Source of the DNA: an uncultured Bacilli bacterium
GTDB lineage: Bacteria; Bacillota_I; Bacilli_A; RF39; UBA660
Direction of reading: 5' to 3'
Assembly: GCA_934096605.1 (NCBI GenBank)
Contig: CAKOMI010000013.1
Coordinates: forward strand, 1 to 31,588
DNA length: 31,588 nt
The notes under the pieces were generated by a model. That model ran no database searches and was not told the origin of the DNA. It saw only the letters and a program-made list of their open reading frames with translations. A program made the position numbers and the translations under genes. This document shows positions 6,557 to 15,287 of this stretch, piece by piece. Positions within the stretch are counted from its first letter, which is position 1; every line of letters starts with the position of its first letter.

Positions 6557-7193
6557 TATTACTTGTACTTGTTACTACTAAAGATTCATAAAGTGTTTGC
6601 ACTTCTTCTAAATCAACTAAATTATTAGTAAGCACTATTTCATTTAATCTCTCTTTTAAAGCATCTAAACTACTTTCAATCATATATTTATACTCCATAA
6701 CATTACTTAGAAAGTAATCAATTACTTTAACTTGATCTACATAGGAAAGCGGACAACTCTCCCCACTTTCTATATATAGAGGTGTCTTATTATCTACTTT
6801 TAAAGATAAATTAGCCTTACTAAAATATTCTTCTTTTAAATTATTTACTTTTTCAGATAATACTTTCTCGCCACCTACGACAGTATAAGAAAAACTAGTA
6901 AGTTCTTCGTAAGGCAGACTAAGTTTTATGGCATACATTTCCTTACATAAAGAAGAGATAAGACAAACGTCAGTAATACTAGGAATACCCGCGAAGAAAA
7001 AGCCATTATTATTAGGAAATTTTTTATCTTCATAAATTTTATCAATAATACTTTTATTAGGTGATATAAAATATAAACCTTCTTGATAAGCTTTTTTTAA
7101 AACCTCTCTTGATAAAAGAATTGGATCTTGAAATGCTCGATCACCATACATAAACTTAAGAAGATAATTTGTTAACACGATATGTATGTTCAT
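6543..7193 (-). CDS. Hypothetical protein
   Basis: 216 aa, not recognised. The frame is open to a TTG at 7259, but a promoter (7219-7247) lies inside that extension and GGTG precedes the ATG at 7193, so MNIHIVLTN is the likely start; the extra hydrophobic N-terminus of the longer version is probably not translated. Soluble-looking protein with no membrane helix after this start. Segments of note are KKAYQEGLYFISPN, GFFFAGIPSITDVC and a helical C-terminus. It lies between the sigma factor gene and lspA with its own promoter. Confidence 0.7.
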   Translation of the reverse strand: MNIHIVLTNYLLKFMYGDRAFQDPILLSREVLKKAYQEGLYFISPNKSIIDKIYEDKKFPNNNGFFFAGIPSITDVCLISSLCKEMYAIKLSLPYEELTSFSYTVVGGEKVLSEKVNNLKEEYFSKANLSLKVDNKTPLYIESGESCPLSYVDQVKVIDYFLSNVMEYKYMIESSLDALKERLNEIVLTNNLVDLEEVQTLYESLVVTSTSNIYKR

Positions 7194-7218
7194 ATGTTCA
7201 CCAACTAACTCTAATAAA

Positions 7219-7247
7219 AGTATAGTATAAAAAATAGTAAAAAACAA
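7219..7247 (-). promoter_or_regulatory. Promoter of the hypothetical gene before lspA
   Basis: TTGTTT (7247-7242), 17 bases, TATACT (7224-7219). Its position argues against the TTG start at 7259. Confidence 0.6.
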
Positions 7248-7281
7248 TAAAAAATGCAAGATTAAGACATAAGCAAGGTAA

Positions 7282-8487
7282 TTATTTCTTTTTTCGTTTA
7301 AGAATGTGATTATCAGTAAGTTCTTCAGCTAACATAACAACTTTAAGACGTAGTAAAGCTTTATCATAAAGACATTTAATCCACTGCGACGTACAATTAT
7401 ATTTATGAGCTAGTTCTGTGTAAGACTTGAAACCCTTCCCATCAAAGTTAACCTGACTAATAACAATATCTCTTTCAATTGGTGTTAAAGCCCGTTTTAA
7501 TAACGTATCTAATTCATCATGATAAACTCGGTCTATCACGTCTTTTTCAACATTTTCGTCTGCCGTAATAAAATTAATTAAAGCTGTACTACCAATTTCC
7601 TTACTTAATAAATCATCTACTCTTTCCATTTTTTCTTCTCTTTTAATAACTGTTAAAAGAACATTTACTTTCTCTAAATCAAAATCCATTATTTCCGCAA
7701 TTTCTTTAGTTGTGGCCTCTCGGCCCAAGTTTATCTCAAATTTTCTATTTATTTCTTTAATTTTTTCAATTTCACTATTGGCCCACACTGGAATTCTAAT
7801 TTGTTTACCATTATTAGTAATATAACTTTTAATATAACTATCAATACAATGATAAGCATATGTAGAAAATCTTGTTCCTTTAGTAACATCAAATTTTTCA
7901 ACCGCCACCATTAGACCAATATTACCTTCGGCGATAATATCAAAAGTATTAAAATCATATTTTATATATCTTTTAGCTACCTTAGAAACTAATTTTAAAT
8001 TATTTGTAATTAAAAAATTTCTTATCTCTCGATCATGAAAAGTATTATATTTCTTAAAATAAGCAATCTCTTCTTCTCTACTTAACTCTTTATATTCTAA
8101 GCCATCTAAATAATTACTAAACCAAGTTTTAGTATAACTATCAGTAGTATCACTATATAAATCACGTGAAATTTTAATATTATTTAAATCAACAAAACTT
8201 TTTAATAAACAAATCACTAAAGAATCAGAAATAACTTTATCTAACTCATCACTAATAATAAACTCACGATACTCATCTATCATATTTAAAAAGACTTTTC
8301 TTAGTAAAGGATGCCTAACAATAATCTCTAAAGTACTAGTATTTAACTTTATATTTTCTTTCTTTAAATAATCACATATTTCTGTCATACTCTTTAAAGA
8401 ATCATTAAAAAAAGCCTTATTTTTACTCTCTAAGAACAAACTAAAAGCCTCTAAAAATGCATTTTCTATCAATTTATATTTAACCAT
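7282..8487 (-). CDS. Sigma-70 family RNA polymerase sigma factor
   Basis: 401 aa. A unique N-terminal ~140 residues precede region 2 (NNLKLVSKVAKRYIKY; core-binding FDIIAEGNIGLMVAVEKFD), region 3 (NSEIEKIKEINRKFEI to IAEIMDFDLEKV) and region 4 (LTPIERDIVISQ with the helix-turn-helix FKSYTELAHKYNCTSQWIKCLYDKALLRL). It lies next to recO/era, near where Bacilli carry dnaG-sigA, so it could derive from the primary sigma. However, the promoter-melting motif is YAYHCIDSYIKSYI instead of the primary YATWWIRQAI, closer to SigE/SigK. Own promoter at 8518-8546; AGGGAG precedes the ATG. Confidence 0.85.
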   Translation of the reverse strand: MVKYKLIENAFLEAFSLFLESKNKAFFNDSLKSMTEICDYLKKENIKLNTSTLEIIVRHPLLRKVFLNMIDEYREFIISDELDKVISDSLVICLLKSFVDLNNIKISRDLYSDTTDSYTKTWFSNYLDGLEYKELSREEEIAYFKKYNTFHDREIRNFLITNNLKLVSKVAKRYIKYDFNTFDIIAEGNIGLMVAVEKFDVTKGTRFSTYAYHCIDSYIKSYITNNGKQIRIPVWANSEIEKIKEINRKFEINLGREATTKEIAEIMDFDLEKVNVLLTVIKREEKMERVDDLLSKEIGSTALINFITADENVEKDVIDRVYHDELDTLLKRALTPIERDIVISQVNFDGKGFKSYTELAHKYNCTSQWIKCLYDKALLRLKVVMLAEELTDNHILKRKKK

Positions 8488-8517
8488 TTAAAAAACTCCC
8501 TTTCATCCGGAAGCTAT

Positions 8518-8546
8518 ATCTTATCATTTTTACTATCAATATGCAA
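8518..8546 (-). promoter_or_regulatory. Promoter of the sigma factor gene
   Basis: TTGCAT (8546-8541), 17 bases, TAAGAT (8523-8518), in the gap after recO. Confidence 0.6.
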
Positions 8547-8550
8547 ATAC

Positions 8551-9279
8551 TTAAATATGCATTTTTTTCATAAATTCCTTACTATCTAAATATAAACCTG
8601 TATATTTATCATAATACATAGTAAGCAATCTATCTATTTCATTAATAGTTAAAGTATTTATATCTATTTTAATAATCTTACTTATATCTAATACTTGAAA
8701 TAATCTTAAATATTTAATAGTCTTTGTTCCAACAATTAATTCTTTATTATAACAATTTTTACATATTACTCCCCCATCATAAATGGAAATTGTAACAATG
8801 TTTTTAGTATTACCACATTTGACACAATAATCTAAGTTTAATTGAATACCTAAAAAGCTCAAATATTTAACCTCAATAATATGGGCTAAAACAGTAGGTT
8901 CTAACCTACTTTCCATCTTTTCAAGAGTGCTAATAAGTAAATAAAACAAATCTTTATTTTCACTTTCTTTATATACTTGGTAAGTTAAATCACATAAATA
9001 ATTTAAATAGGCTATCTTAGTTATATCACTATGAATAGCTTTATAAGGATTAATAATATCGACGTCTTTTAAAATCGATAATTTATCTTTTTTATAATAA
9101 ATATAAAAAAAGCCATAGGTAAAATTCATAGTTAAAGGACGTAATCTACTTTTTAATGATTTAACCCCTTTAGCCATAACACCTATTAAGCCATATTCTT
9201 TGGTAAGTAATTGTAAAATAAGTGATGACTCACCATAATTAGTACTCTTTAAAATAATAGCCATCACTTTTGTTTCCAT
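8551..9279 (-). CDS. recO: DNA repair protein RecO
   Basis: 242 aa: N-terminal OB-fold (MAIILKSTNYGESSLILQLL, then GLIGVMAKGVK), a helical middle and a C-terminal zinc site (CVKCG...CKNC). RecO anneals SSB-coated single strands and, with RecR, loads RecA during gap repair. ATG at 9279 adds five residues ahead of the usual MAIILK start at 9264; either is possible. The order era-yqzL-recO is the standard Bacilli arrangement. Confidence 0.93.
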   Translation of the reverse strand: METKVMAIILKSTNYGESSLILQLLTKEYGLIGVMAKGVKSLKSRLRPLTMNFTYGFFYIYYKKDKLSILKDVDIINPYKAIHSDITKIAYLNYLCDLTYQVYKESENKDLFYLLISTLEKMESRLEPTVLAHIIEVKYLSFLGIQLNLDYCVKCGNTKNIVTISIYDGGVICKNCYNKELIVGTKTIKYLRLFQVLDISKIIKIDINTLTINEIDRLLTMYYDKYTGLYLDSKEFMKKMHI

Positions 9280-9283
9280 CTTT

Positions 9284-9370
9284 TCACATCTTTCCTTTAT
9301 ATTTTAAATAATATTTAATTTCTCCTGTTTCTCTAAATTTTTTAAAATATTTTTCTCTATCTTTATCCAT
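9284..9370 (-). CDS. yqzL: YqzL family micro-protein
   Basis: 28 aa: starts MDKDREKYFKKF, then RETGEIKYYLKYK and GKM, ending in TGA four bases before recO. YqzL of Bacillus lies at the same place between era and recO and shares the pattern of aromatic, TG-x-I-x-x-YL-x-YK. GGAAA lies seven bases before the ATG. Function is unknown in any organism as far as I know. Confidence 0.75.
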   Translation of the reverse strand: MDKDREKYFKKFRETGEIKYYLKYKGKM

Positions 9371-9423
9371 AATCATTTTCCTTTCTATTTTAATTATGGG
9401 AAGATAACTATTTTTTTATACAA

Positions 9424-10314
9424 TTATTTATTCATTTTTTCATCAAAACCTAAATCAATTAAAACTGGTGTTTTTTCTCGCCAATTTTTAATAGTCTTAA
9501 CATACAACTCCAAATAAACTTTTTTATTTACTAAAGCTTCAATATCTTTTCTTGCTTCGGTACCAACTAATTTTAATCTTTCCCCACCACGACCGATTAT
9601 CATTTTTTTAATTGAGTCACGATCAACTATGATATCTACACATATATTAATTATATTAGTTTTTTCTTCATATTTAGTTGTTAAACAAGTAAGACTATGT
9701 GGTACTTCTTCTGTTGTTACATGTAAAAGTTTTTCTCTTACAATTTCACTAACTAAGAAATTCATTGGACAACTAGTAATCATATCTGAGTCGAAATAAC
9801 GAATATTACCTTGTAAATATTTTTTTATAACACTCACAAGCCGATCTAAATTGTCTTTTTTAAGTGCGCTAACAGGGATAATTTCACTAAAAGGATATAA
9901 ATCTTTATACTCTTCTATCCGGTAAATTATTTCTTCATTTTTAAGTCCATCTATTTTATTTATAACAAGAAAAACTGGAACACTTTCTTTTTTTAAAGTC
10001 TCTAAAATAAATTCATCGCCTTTACCAAGCCCTTTTTTCGCATCAACAACAAATAGTAAAACATCAACGTCCTTCGTTAAAGAATAACTTTCTTTATTTA
10101 AAATACGACCTAATTTACTTTTAGGTTTATGAATACCTGGAGTATCTAAAAATACTATTTGACTATCATCATCGTTATATATGCCCTCAATAATATTTCT
10201 CGTTGTTCCAGATACGTCTGATACAATAGCCACTTTAAAATCTAATAAAGCATTTAAAAGCGTACTTTTACCAACATTAGGCCTTCCTATAATACTTACA
10301 AATCCACTTTTCAT
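9424..10314 (-). CDS. era: GTPase Era
   Basis: 296 aa. GTPase domain with G1 GRPNVGKST, switch region SGTTRN, G3 DTPGIH, G4 NKID and G5 SAL, then the KH domain with IIGRGGERLKLVGTEARKDIE and the EKTPVLIDLGF C-terminus. Era binds the 3' end of 16S rRNA and helps 30S assembly. It starts three bases after ybeY stops, so the pair is one transcript. Full length for the family. Confidence 0.97.
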   Translation of the reverse strand: MKSGFVSIIGRPNVGKSTLLNALLDFKVAIVSDVSGTTRNIIEGIYNDDDSQIVFLDTPGIHKPKSKLGRILNKESYSLTKDVDVLLFVVDAKKGLGKGDEFILETLKKESVPVFLVINKIDGLKNEEIIYRIEEYKDLYPFSEIIPVSALKKDNLDRLVSVIKKYLQGNIRYFDSDMITSCPMNFLVSEIVREKLLHVTTEEVPHSLTCLTTKYEEKTNIINICVDIIVDRDSIKKMIIGRGGERLKLVGTEARKDIEALVNKKVYLELYVKTIKNWREKTPVLIDLGFDEKMNK

Positions 10315-10317
10315 TTA

Positions 10318-10764
10318 CTACCTCCTAATATCTAGCTTATCTAATATTTCATCTTGAATACCAAATTGTAAAACTTCTTCTTCATGGCTTCTCGTGTGAT
10401 CATAGCCAAGTAAATGTAACATGCCATGAACCACTAGAAAAGAAAGTTCTCTTTTTTCACTATGGCCATAATTAATGGCTTGTTCTTGCATTCTAGGTAT
10501 TGATATATATATATCCCCAAGCATTCTTATATCTAAACCATTATTATCAAAATTATCTTCTAAAGCAAAACTAATAACGTCCGTTACCGAAAGAATACCA
10601 CGATAAAGAGAATTTATTTTTTTAATCTCCTCATTATCAACAAAGATAATAGAAAACATGGCATTAAAAACATTTTCATGTTTTAAAGTCTCATTAATAA
10701 CCTCATCTAAATAAGAATAATCTTTTTGATAGCCATAAACATTGTTAATTTCGTATTCATTCAT
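10318..10764 (-). CDS. ybeY: Endoribonuclease YbeY (16S rRNA maturation)
   Basis: 148 aa with the zinc motif HGMLHLLGYDH and preceding VTDVISFAL and MLGDIYIS blocks. YbeY is a zinc-dependent single-strand RNase acting in 16S 3'-end maturation and 70S quality control, and works with Era, its downstream neighbour. AAGGTG precedes the ATG; the promoter is at 10787-10815. Confidence 0.96.
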   Translation of the reverse strand: MNEYEINNVYGYQKDYSYLDEVINETLKHENVFNAMFSIIFVDNEEIKKINSLYRGILSVTDVISFALEDNFDNNGLDIRMLGDIYISIPRMQEQAINYGHSEKRELSFLVVHGMLHLLGYDHTRSHEEEVLQFGIQDEILDKLDIRR

Positions 10765-10786
10765 CTATATCACCTTTGACTCCTTT

Positions 10787-10815
10787 ATTCTACTATATTT
10801 TTTTATTATTTACAA
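10787..10815 (-). promoter_or_regulatory. Promoter of ybeY-era-yqzL-recO
   Basis: TTGTAA (10815-10810), 17 bases, TAGAAT (10792-10787). Confidence 0.65.
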
Positions 10816-10834
10816 AAAAAATTAATAATTAATT

Positions 10835-10859
10835 AAAAAAAGACACCAAGTGATGCCTC
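10835..10859 (-). terminator. Terminator of greA
   Basis: Minus strand: GGCATC, ACTT loop, GGTGTC (pairing with two wobbles), then seven T. Confidence 0.8.
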
Positions 10860-10875
10860 ATTTAATAAATTAGAA

Positions 10876-11352
10876 CTATTTTAAATCTTTAATTACAACA
10901 TTGTAGTTACCATTTGGACTAGTAACCTCAACTGTTTCACCTTTTTTATGGCCTATAACAGCACACCCAATAGGACTTTCATTAGAGATTTTATTTTCAA
11001 ATGGGTCAGCTTCCATTGAACCAACAATTTGGTATTCATCTTCTTCTCCGTCTTCATAGACAATAACAACACTAGAACCAACAGAAACAGTATCTTTATC
11101 ATTTGCTTCAGCAATCATACTATGCTCTAATTTGAATTCTAATTCTTTAATTCTTGCTTCTACTTGGGCTTGTTCATCTCTTGCTGCATCATAATCAGCA
11201 TTTTCTGATAAATCCCCTTGCGCACGAGCATCTTTTAAATCTTTAATAACACGTGGTCTTACAACATTTTTAAGTTCATTTAATTCCGTTTCTAACTCTA
11301 AATATCCTTGTGGAGTTAATATAATTTTTTGTTCATTATTCATTATTATCAT
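10876..11352 (-). CDS. greA: Transcription elongation factor GreA
   Basis: 158 aa: N-terminal coiled coil with the acidic tip region (DLKDARAQGDLSENADYDAARDEQ split over residues ~40-63) and C-terminal FKBP-like domain (GSSVVIVYED, SPIGCAVIGHKKGETV). GreA enters the polymerase secondary channel and stimulates cleavage of backtracked RNA. Either the ATG at 11352 or the one at 11343 may be used. It is monocistronic, with its own promoter and terminator. Confidence 0.96.
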   Translation of the reverse strand: MIIMNNEQKIILTPQGYLELETELNELKNVVRPRVIKDLKDARAQGDLSENADYDAARDEQAQVEARIKELEFKLEHSMIAEANDKDTVSVGSSVVIVYEDGEEDEYQIVGSMEADPFENKISNESPIGCAVIGHKKGETVEVTSPNGNYNVVIKDLK

Positions 11353-11378
11353 TCACTTTCTTTTTCAAAACTTGCAAC

Positions 11379-11407
11379 ATTGTACTATAAATATTTCTAT
11401 TTGTCAA
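11379..11407 (-). promoter_or_regulatory. Strong promoter of greA
   Basis: Perfect TTGACA (11407-11402), 17 bases, TACAAT (11384-11379), overlapping the end of the U32 gene. Confidence 0.8.
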
Positions 11408-12566
11408 ACACTTTCAAGCGCATCATATCATATTTATAAACTCTATTTTTACATGGTATTTTTAATGTATTATTAGGATGATTAGATACTGTTAAAGATT
11501 CATTATCAAGTGTTTTAATATCACTAATAACTAAAGAAAATGTATTCGTTTTAGGGCCAAAAAATTCCACTTTATCACCAACTTTAAAATAGTTTTTAGT
11601 TTCAATTGTAGCATACCCATCACTATAGTCTATTACAAGCCCCAAAAAATCTTGATTGCTTACTTCTTCCCTGCCTAAAAAATACTGCTCCGTCTCATGT
11701 GGTAACCCATGAAAAAATTGTGGTGCACTTTCTCTATTAGCCACTCGGTTTAAAACTCGTAAGTAATAAGATGCTTCCTCTTCTGTAAGACTATTATTTT
11801 TTACTTTATCTAACATATTACGATAAGCATGAATAACTGTCGCAATATAATAAATTCCTCTCATCCGTCCTTCTACTTTAAAAGAATTAACACCGCTTAA
11901 AATCATCTCTTTTAAAACACTTACCATATTTAAATCTTTACTTGTCATACTAAAATCTCGACCTTCATAGTCAAAAGTCCAACGGCATATCTGAGCACAT
12001 CCGCCCCTATTAGCGTCTCTTAAAGTAAGTAAATTACTAATTACACATCTACCAGATATACTAGTACACATAGCCCCATGAACAAAACATTCAATTTCTA
12101 AACCAGTTTCTTCTTTTATATTTTTAATATCTTCCATACTAGCTTCTCTACCTAATACTAATCTAGTAGCCCCAAGACTTTTATAAAACAAAGCCGCCCC
12201 ACTATTAATAATACTAGCTTGTGTCGAAACATGTAATTCAATCGGAATATTTTTCCTTTTAATAAGCATCATCACCGCGACATCACTAACAATCACGGCA
12301 TCTACTCCAAGACCTGACAACTCCCATAAGTAATCTTCTAACCCACAAAAGTCTTCATCATGAAATACGATATTCACGGTAACATAAAGTTTTTTCTTTA
12401 AATTATGAGCAAAATCCACGGCTTCTTTTATTTGAGCCATCGAAAAATTCTTAGCATTAGCTCTCAAACTATAATTTTGTCCACCTATATAAACAGCATC
12501 AGCTCCGTATATATAAGCAAACTTTAATTTTTCTAAATCTCCTGCTGGGGCAAGTAACTCAATCAT
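11397..12566 (-). CDS. U32-family tRNA hydroxylation protein, TrhP2/YrrO-like
   Basis: 389 aa. Begins with the U32 signature (ELLAPAGDLEKLKFAYIYGADAVYIGG), a TIM barrel, then ECFVHGAMC, a second Cys (SGRCVIS) and two in GGCAQICRW: four cysteines placed to bind an iron-sulfur cluster. The C-terminal ~90 residues form the small beta domain (YFKVGDKVEFFGP). Bacillus YrrO (TrhP2) hydroxylates wobble uridine 34 using prephenate as oxygen source. The operon order mltG-trmR-trhP1-trhP2 is kept; udk, which follows in Bacillus, is missing and greA comes next. Overlaps the upstream gene by four bases. Confidence 0.9.
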   Translation of the reverse strand: MIELLAPAGDLEKLKFAYIYGADAVYIGGQNYSLRANAKNFSMAQIKEAVDFAHNLKKKLYVTVNIVFHDEDFCGLEDYLWELSGLGVDAVIVSDVAVMMLIKRKNIPIELHVSTQASIINSGAALFYKSLGATRLVLGREASMEDIKNIKEETGLEIECFVHGAMCTSISGRCVISNLLTLRDANRGGCAQICRWTFDYEGRDFSMTSKDLNMVSVLKEMILSGVNSFKVEGRMRGIYYIATVIHAYRNMLDKVKNNSLTEEEASYYLRVLNRVANRESAPQFFHGLPHETEQYFLGREEVSNQDFLGLVIDYSDGYATIETKNYFKVGDKVEFFGPKTNTFSLVISDIKTLDNESLTVSNHPNNTLKIPCKNRVYKYDMMRLKVFDK

Positions 12567-13333
12567 ACGTCCTCCCTTGGTGGTAATTTATAAATAGTTT
12601 TTTCATGCAAGAAACCTGTATATGTTGGTGGCTCTTCTTCTAAACTCTTTAAAAAATCACCCAAACTTGATATCTTAATCCATTCTAAATTTATTAAATA
12701 AAATGGTGCATCCCCTAAAAGTTCATTACCATTATAAATATCATTATCATAAACTACAGTTCCATATTCATTTTCTACTAAAAAGAAATCTTTTTTCTTA
12801 ATAGGCTCATGAATAGTCAAAGTATCAGTAATTTCTAAATTATTTACTTTTTCATAATTACTAACTAAAAATCTTCTTGAATACATAACTGGTAAATGTC
12901 CATATAAATAAACACCTGTCTCATCATTTATTATATTTTTAGTTTCTTCTATTGTTAAATCAGGTGATATTATAGCTTTATCCATATACTCTAAATACAC
13001 ATCACGTGCTAACTCACTACATAAAGCATGACTTGGTGCAAATATACATTTTATATGACTATTACTTTCTTTTAAAGTCCAATATAAACCTAGATCTTCA
13101 AAGATAATAGAGCTAACACGTTCTTCTAACTCGCCCCTAATACTCTTAAAATAATCTAGGGCTTCATTATCTAATATTCTATTTACATAAACACAACTAT
13201 TACTAGGTATTTCCTGAATACTATATTCCCTTTCCATACCAACTACTAGTCCCTTTAAAGGAAAAACGAAGACTACATTATCTATAGACTCCATCTTGTT
13301 ATTTCCCATTAATATAAAATATTTATTTTTCAT
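12563..13333 (-). CDS. Degenerate U32-like protein at the TrhP1 (YrrN) position
   Basis: 256 aa, weak sequence but a U32-like path: short strands and helices of a partial TIM barrel, an IFAPSHALCSELAR segment and GVYLYGHLPVMYSRRF, which matches the family block HG..PMMYS.R just before the cluster cysteines. Those cysteines are absent (RRFLVSNYE follows). Its slot between trmR and trhP2 is that of Bacillus trhP1/yrrN. It overlaps trmR by 11 bases and trhP2 by four. Probably a non-catalytic partner of TrhP2; inferred from position. Confidence 0.65.
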   Translation of the reverse strand: MKNKYFILMGNNKMESIDNVVFVFPLKGLVVGMEREYSIQEIPSNSCVYVNRILDNEALDYFKSIRGELEERVSSIIFEDLGLYWTLKESNSHIKCIFAPSHALCSELARDVYLEYMDKAIISPDLTIEETKNIINDETGVYLYGHLPVMYSRRFLVSNYEKVNNLEITDTLTIHEPIKKKDFFLVENEYGTVVYDNDIYNGNELLGDAPFYLINLEWIKISSLGDFLKSLEEEPPTYTGFLHEKTIYKLPPREDV

Positions 13334-13922
13334 CTTTATGTCTCACACTCACAGACACACCATCACCAACATCATAGAAAGTTGTATCAAACTCTTCATT
13401 AGTCTTTAAAAACTCAATATATCCTTCAATTTTACTAACTAACTGTCTTAGATTCTTACTTTCAATTTTAGCACTTTTACCAACATAACCATGAAACTTC
13501 AAATTATCAGTTATAATAGCCCCATTAGGTGCTAAGAAATATTGATATTTCTCAAAGAATCTCTTGTATTGACCTTTGGCCGCATCAATAAATATTAAAT
13601 CGTACTTAGTTCCTTCTGTTAAATTAACTTCTAAAGCATCTTGAAATACGACGTTAATCTTGCCCTCAAAACCACATTTCTTAACGTTTTTAAGACATTC
13701 CATATAATTAGTTTCATCTCTTTCAATCGTTGTTATTTTAACATCACTACTACTTGAAGCCATTAAAATTGCTGAATACCCAATTGCACTCCCAATTTCT
13801 AAAACATTTTTAATATCATGCTGTTTAATATACTTCATTAGAAAAGCAATTCCCTCTTTTTCCATAATAGGTACATTATGCTCCCTTGCATATTCTTCCA
13901 TTTCTAATATTAAATTTTTCAT
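13323..13922 (-). CDS. trmR: tRNA 5-hydroxyuridine methyltransferase TrmR (YrrM)
   Basis: 199 aa, class I SAM-dependent methyltransferase: motif I NVLEIGSAIGYSAI, motif II TTIERDE, motif IV YDLIFIDAAKGQY and the metal-binding IITDN. It methylates ho5U34 made by TrhP to 5-methoxyuridine. The frame is open from a GTG at 13952, but AAAGGAG lies 11 bases before the ATG at 13922 and the family's EEYAREHNVPIMEKEG block follows, so I prefer this start. Sits just after mltG as in Bacillus. Confidence 0.9.
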   Translation of the reverse strand: MKNLILEMEEYAREHNVPIMEKEGIAFLMKYIKQHDIKNVLEIGSAIGYSAILMASSSSDVKITTIERDETNYMECLKNVKKCGFEGKINVVFQDALEVNLTEGTKYDLIFIDAAKGQYKRFFEKYQYFLAPNGAIITDNLKFHGYVGKSAKIESKNLRQLVSKIEGYIEFLKTNEEFDTTFYDVGDGVSVSVRHKDEK

Positions 13923-13938
13923 TTTTTCTAAAACTCCT

Positions 13939-15003
13939 TTAATTTGTAGCACAAAGACTCTGTAACTCTGCCACTTTGCTTAAAAACTCTTGATAATCTT
14001 CTTGAAAGAAAACCTCACCAGTACAAGTATTAGCCACAAAGTAAGTATAATTTGTATCACTTTTATTTAATACCGCTTTAATACTACTAATAGACGCATT
14101 ACAAATCGGTCCAATAGGTAGTTTACCATTCATCGTGCCATCTGTCAAACGGGTGTTATAAGGATTGCTATCATTAAGGTCATTAATAGTTAAAACATCA
14201 CCCATTTCTTTACCAACACCATAGTATGTTGTAACATCACTACCAAGTGGCATATTATCACTTATTCTTTTAAAGAATACTTGGGCAACTTTCTCCCTAT
14301 CAGTGTCGCTATTAGCTTCCTTTTCTACTAATGATGCCATTGTAAGTACTTGGTGGATAGAAAGGCCACTATTATTAATAAGTTCTGTTACCTCATCAAG
14401 TTTTAATTTAGTATGGTTTAGCATTGTTTTAATAACACTTTCAGGCGTTGCATTATCTAAAAATTCGTAAGTATCAGGATATAAGTAACCTTCAAGTGGA
14501 TAGTAAAGATCCGAATTTAAAATATCATTAGTTAAAAAAGAATACTCACCTGAATTAATCAAAGAATTTAAGAATTCTTCATCATTTACAACACTTAAAA
14601 ACTCTTCTTTAGTAAAATCTAACTTTTCACTTAATGCACTAGCATAATCAGTAATTCTTTTACCCTCTATAATAGTTACTGTTTCACTATGAATAGTAAT
14701 ATCACCAGTACTAAACTTATTAATCATTTCTTTAGGTGTCATACTAGCATTTAATGTATATTCCCCAGCCTGTATATTAGATTTAGCAAAATATAAATAT
14801 ACGTCTAAGGCTATCTCACTTCGAATAAGACCTGCATTAGCTAAATTCTTAGCAATCGTTTTCTTACTAGTACCAGCACTAATAATAAATGTAACGTCAC
14901 TACTATCCTTACTCTTACTACCAAGTCCCCATACATAATAGCCTGCACTAAAAAATAAAATAAGTATTATAATACCACAACTAATTATTACCCCTTTTTT
15001 CAT
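13939..15003 (-). CDS. mltG: Endolytic murein transglycosylase MltG
   Basis: 354 aa: one N-terminal membrane helix (GVIISCGIIILILFFSAGYYVW), a LysM-like region, then the YceG catalytic domain with EGYLYPDTYEF, the catalytic glutamate in ASLVEKEAN, and PLGSDVTTYYG. The C-terminal TYFVANTCTGEVFF block is normal. MltG cuts nascent glycan strands and sets their length. Its start codon shares one base with the DUF1292 stop (TAATG). Confidence 0.95.
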   Translation of the reverse strand: MKKGVIISCGIIILILFFSAGYYVWGLGSKSKDSSDVTFIISAGTSKKTIAKNLANAGLIRSEIALDVYLYFAKSNIQAGEYTLNASMTPKEMINKFSTGDITIHSETVTIIEGKRITDYASALSEKLDFTKEEFLSVVNDEEFLNSLINSGEYSFLTNDILNSDLYYPLEGYLYPDTYEFLDNATPESVIKTMLNHTKLKLDEVTELINNSGLSIHQVLTMASLVEKEANSDTDREKVAQVFFKRISDNMPLGSDVTTYYGVGKEMGDVLTINDLNDSNPYNTRLTDGTMNGKLPIGPICNASISSIKAVLNKSDTNYTYFVANTCTGEVFFQEDYQEFLSKVAELQSLCATN

Positions 15004-15287
15004 TATTTACCTTCTTTCTCATTTAATTTAGAAAGAATTGATTCAATTGTATTCCATTCTTCCTCAGTTGTAATAGCCCCTAGTTCTTTACTAGTCCCAC
15101 TTGGATCATAAGTATTCGCGTAAACATTAATAGACCCCGTATCATCTGTTTTATGATCAGTATAAATCACATAGTTTTTATTAGTTTCATTAGATGAAAA
15201 AGTAAACAATACCTCACATTCCACATTCTCACCATTATTATCTTTAATATAAAATATATTATTCGTTGTTGGTTTTTCTTCTTTCAT
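15003..15287 (-). CDS. DUF1292 family protein (YrzB)
   Basis: 94 aa, acidic. The family core is recognisable: FYIKDNNGENVECEVLFTF, NKNYVIYTDH and NVYANTYDPSG, ending in an acidic helix (EEEWNTIESIL). In Bacilli it lies between ruvX and mltG, as here, and its function is unknown. It overlaps ruvX by 29 bases; AAGGAAG precedes the ATG. Confidence 0.88.
   Translation of the reverse strand: MKEEKPTTNNIFYIKDNNGENVECEVLFTFSSNETNKNYVIYTDHKTDDTGSINVYANTYDPSGTSKELGAITTEEEWNTIESILSKLNEKEGK

Noticed and set aside
13923..13952. GTG start for trmR at 13952
   Set aside because: The Shine-Dalgarno sequence AAAGGAG lies inside this extension and points to the ATG at 13922.
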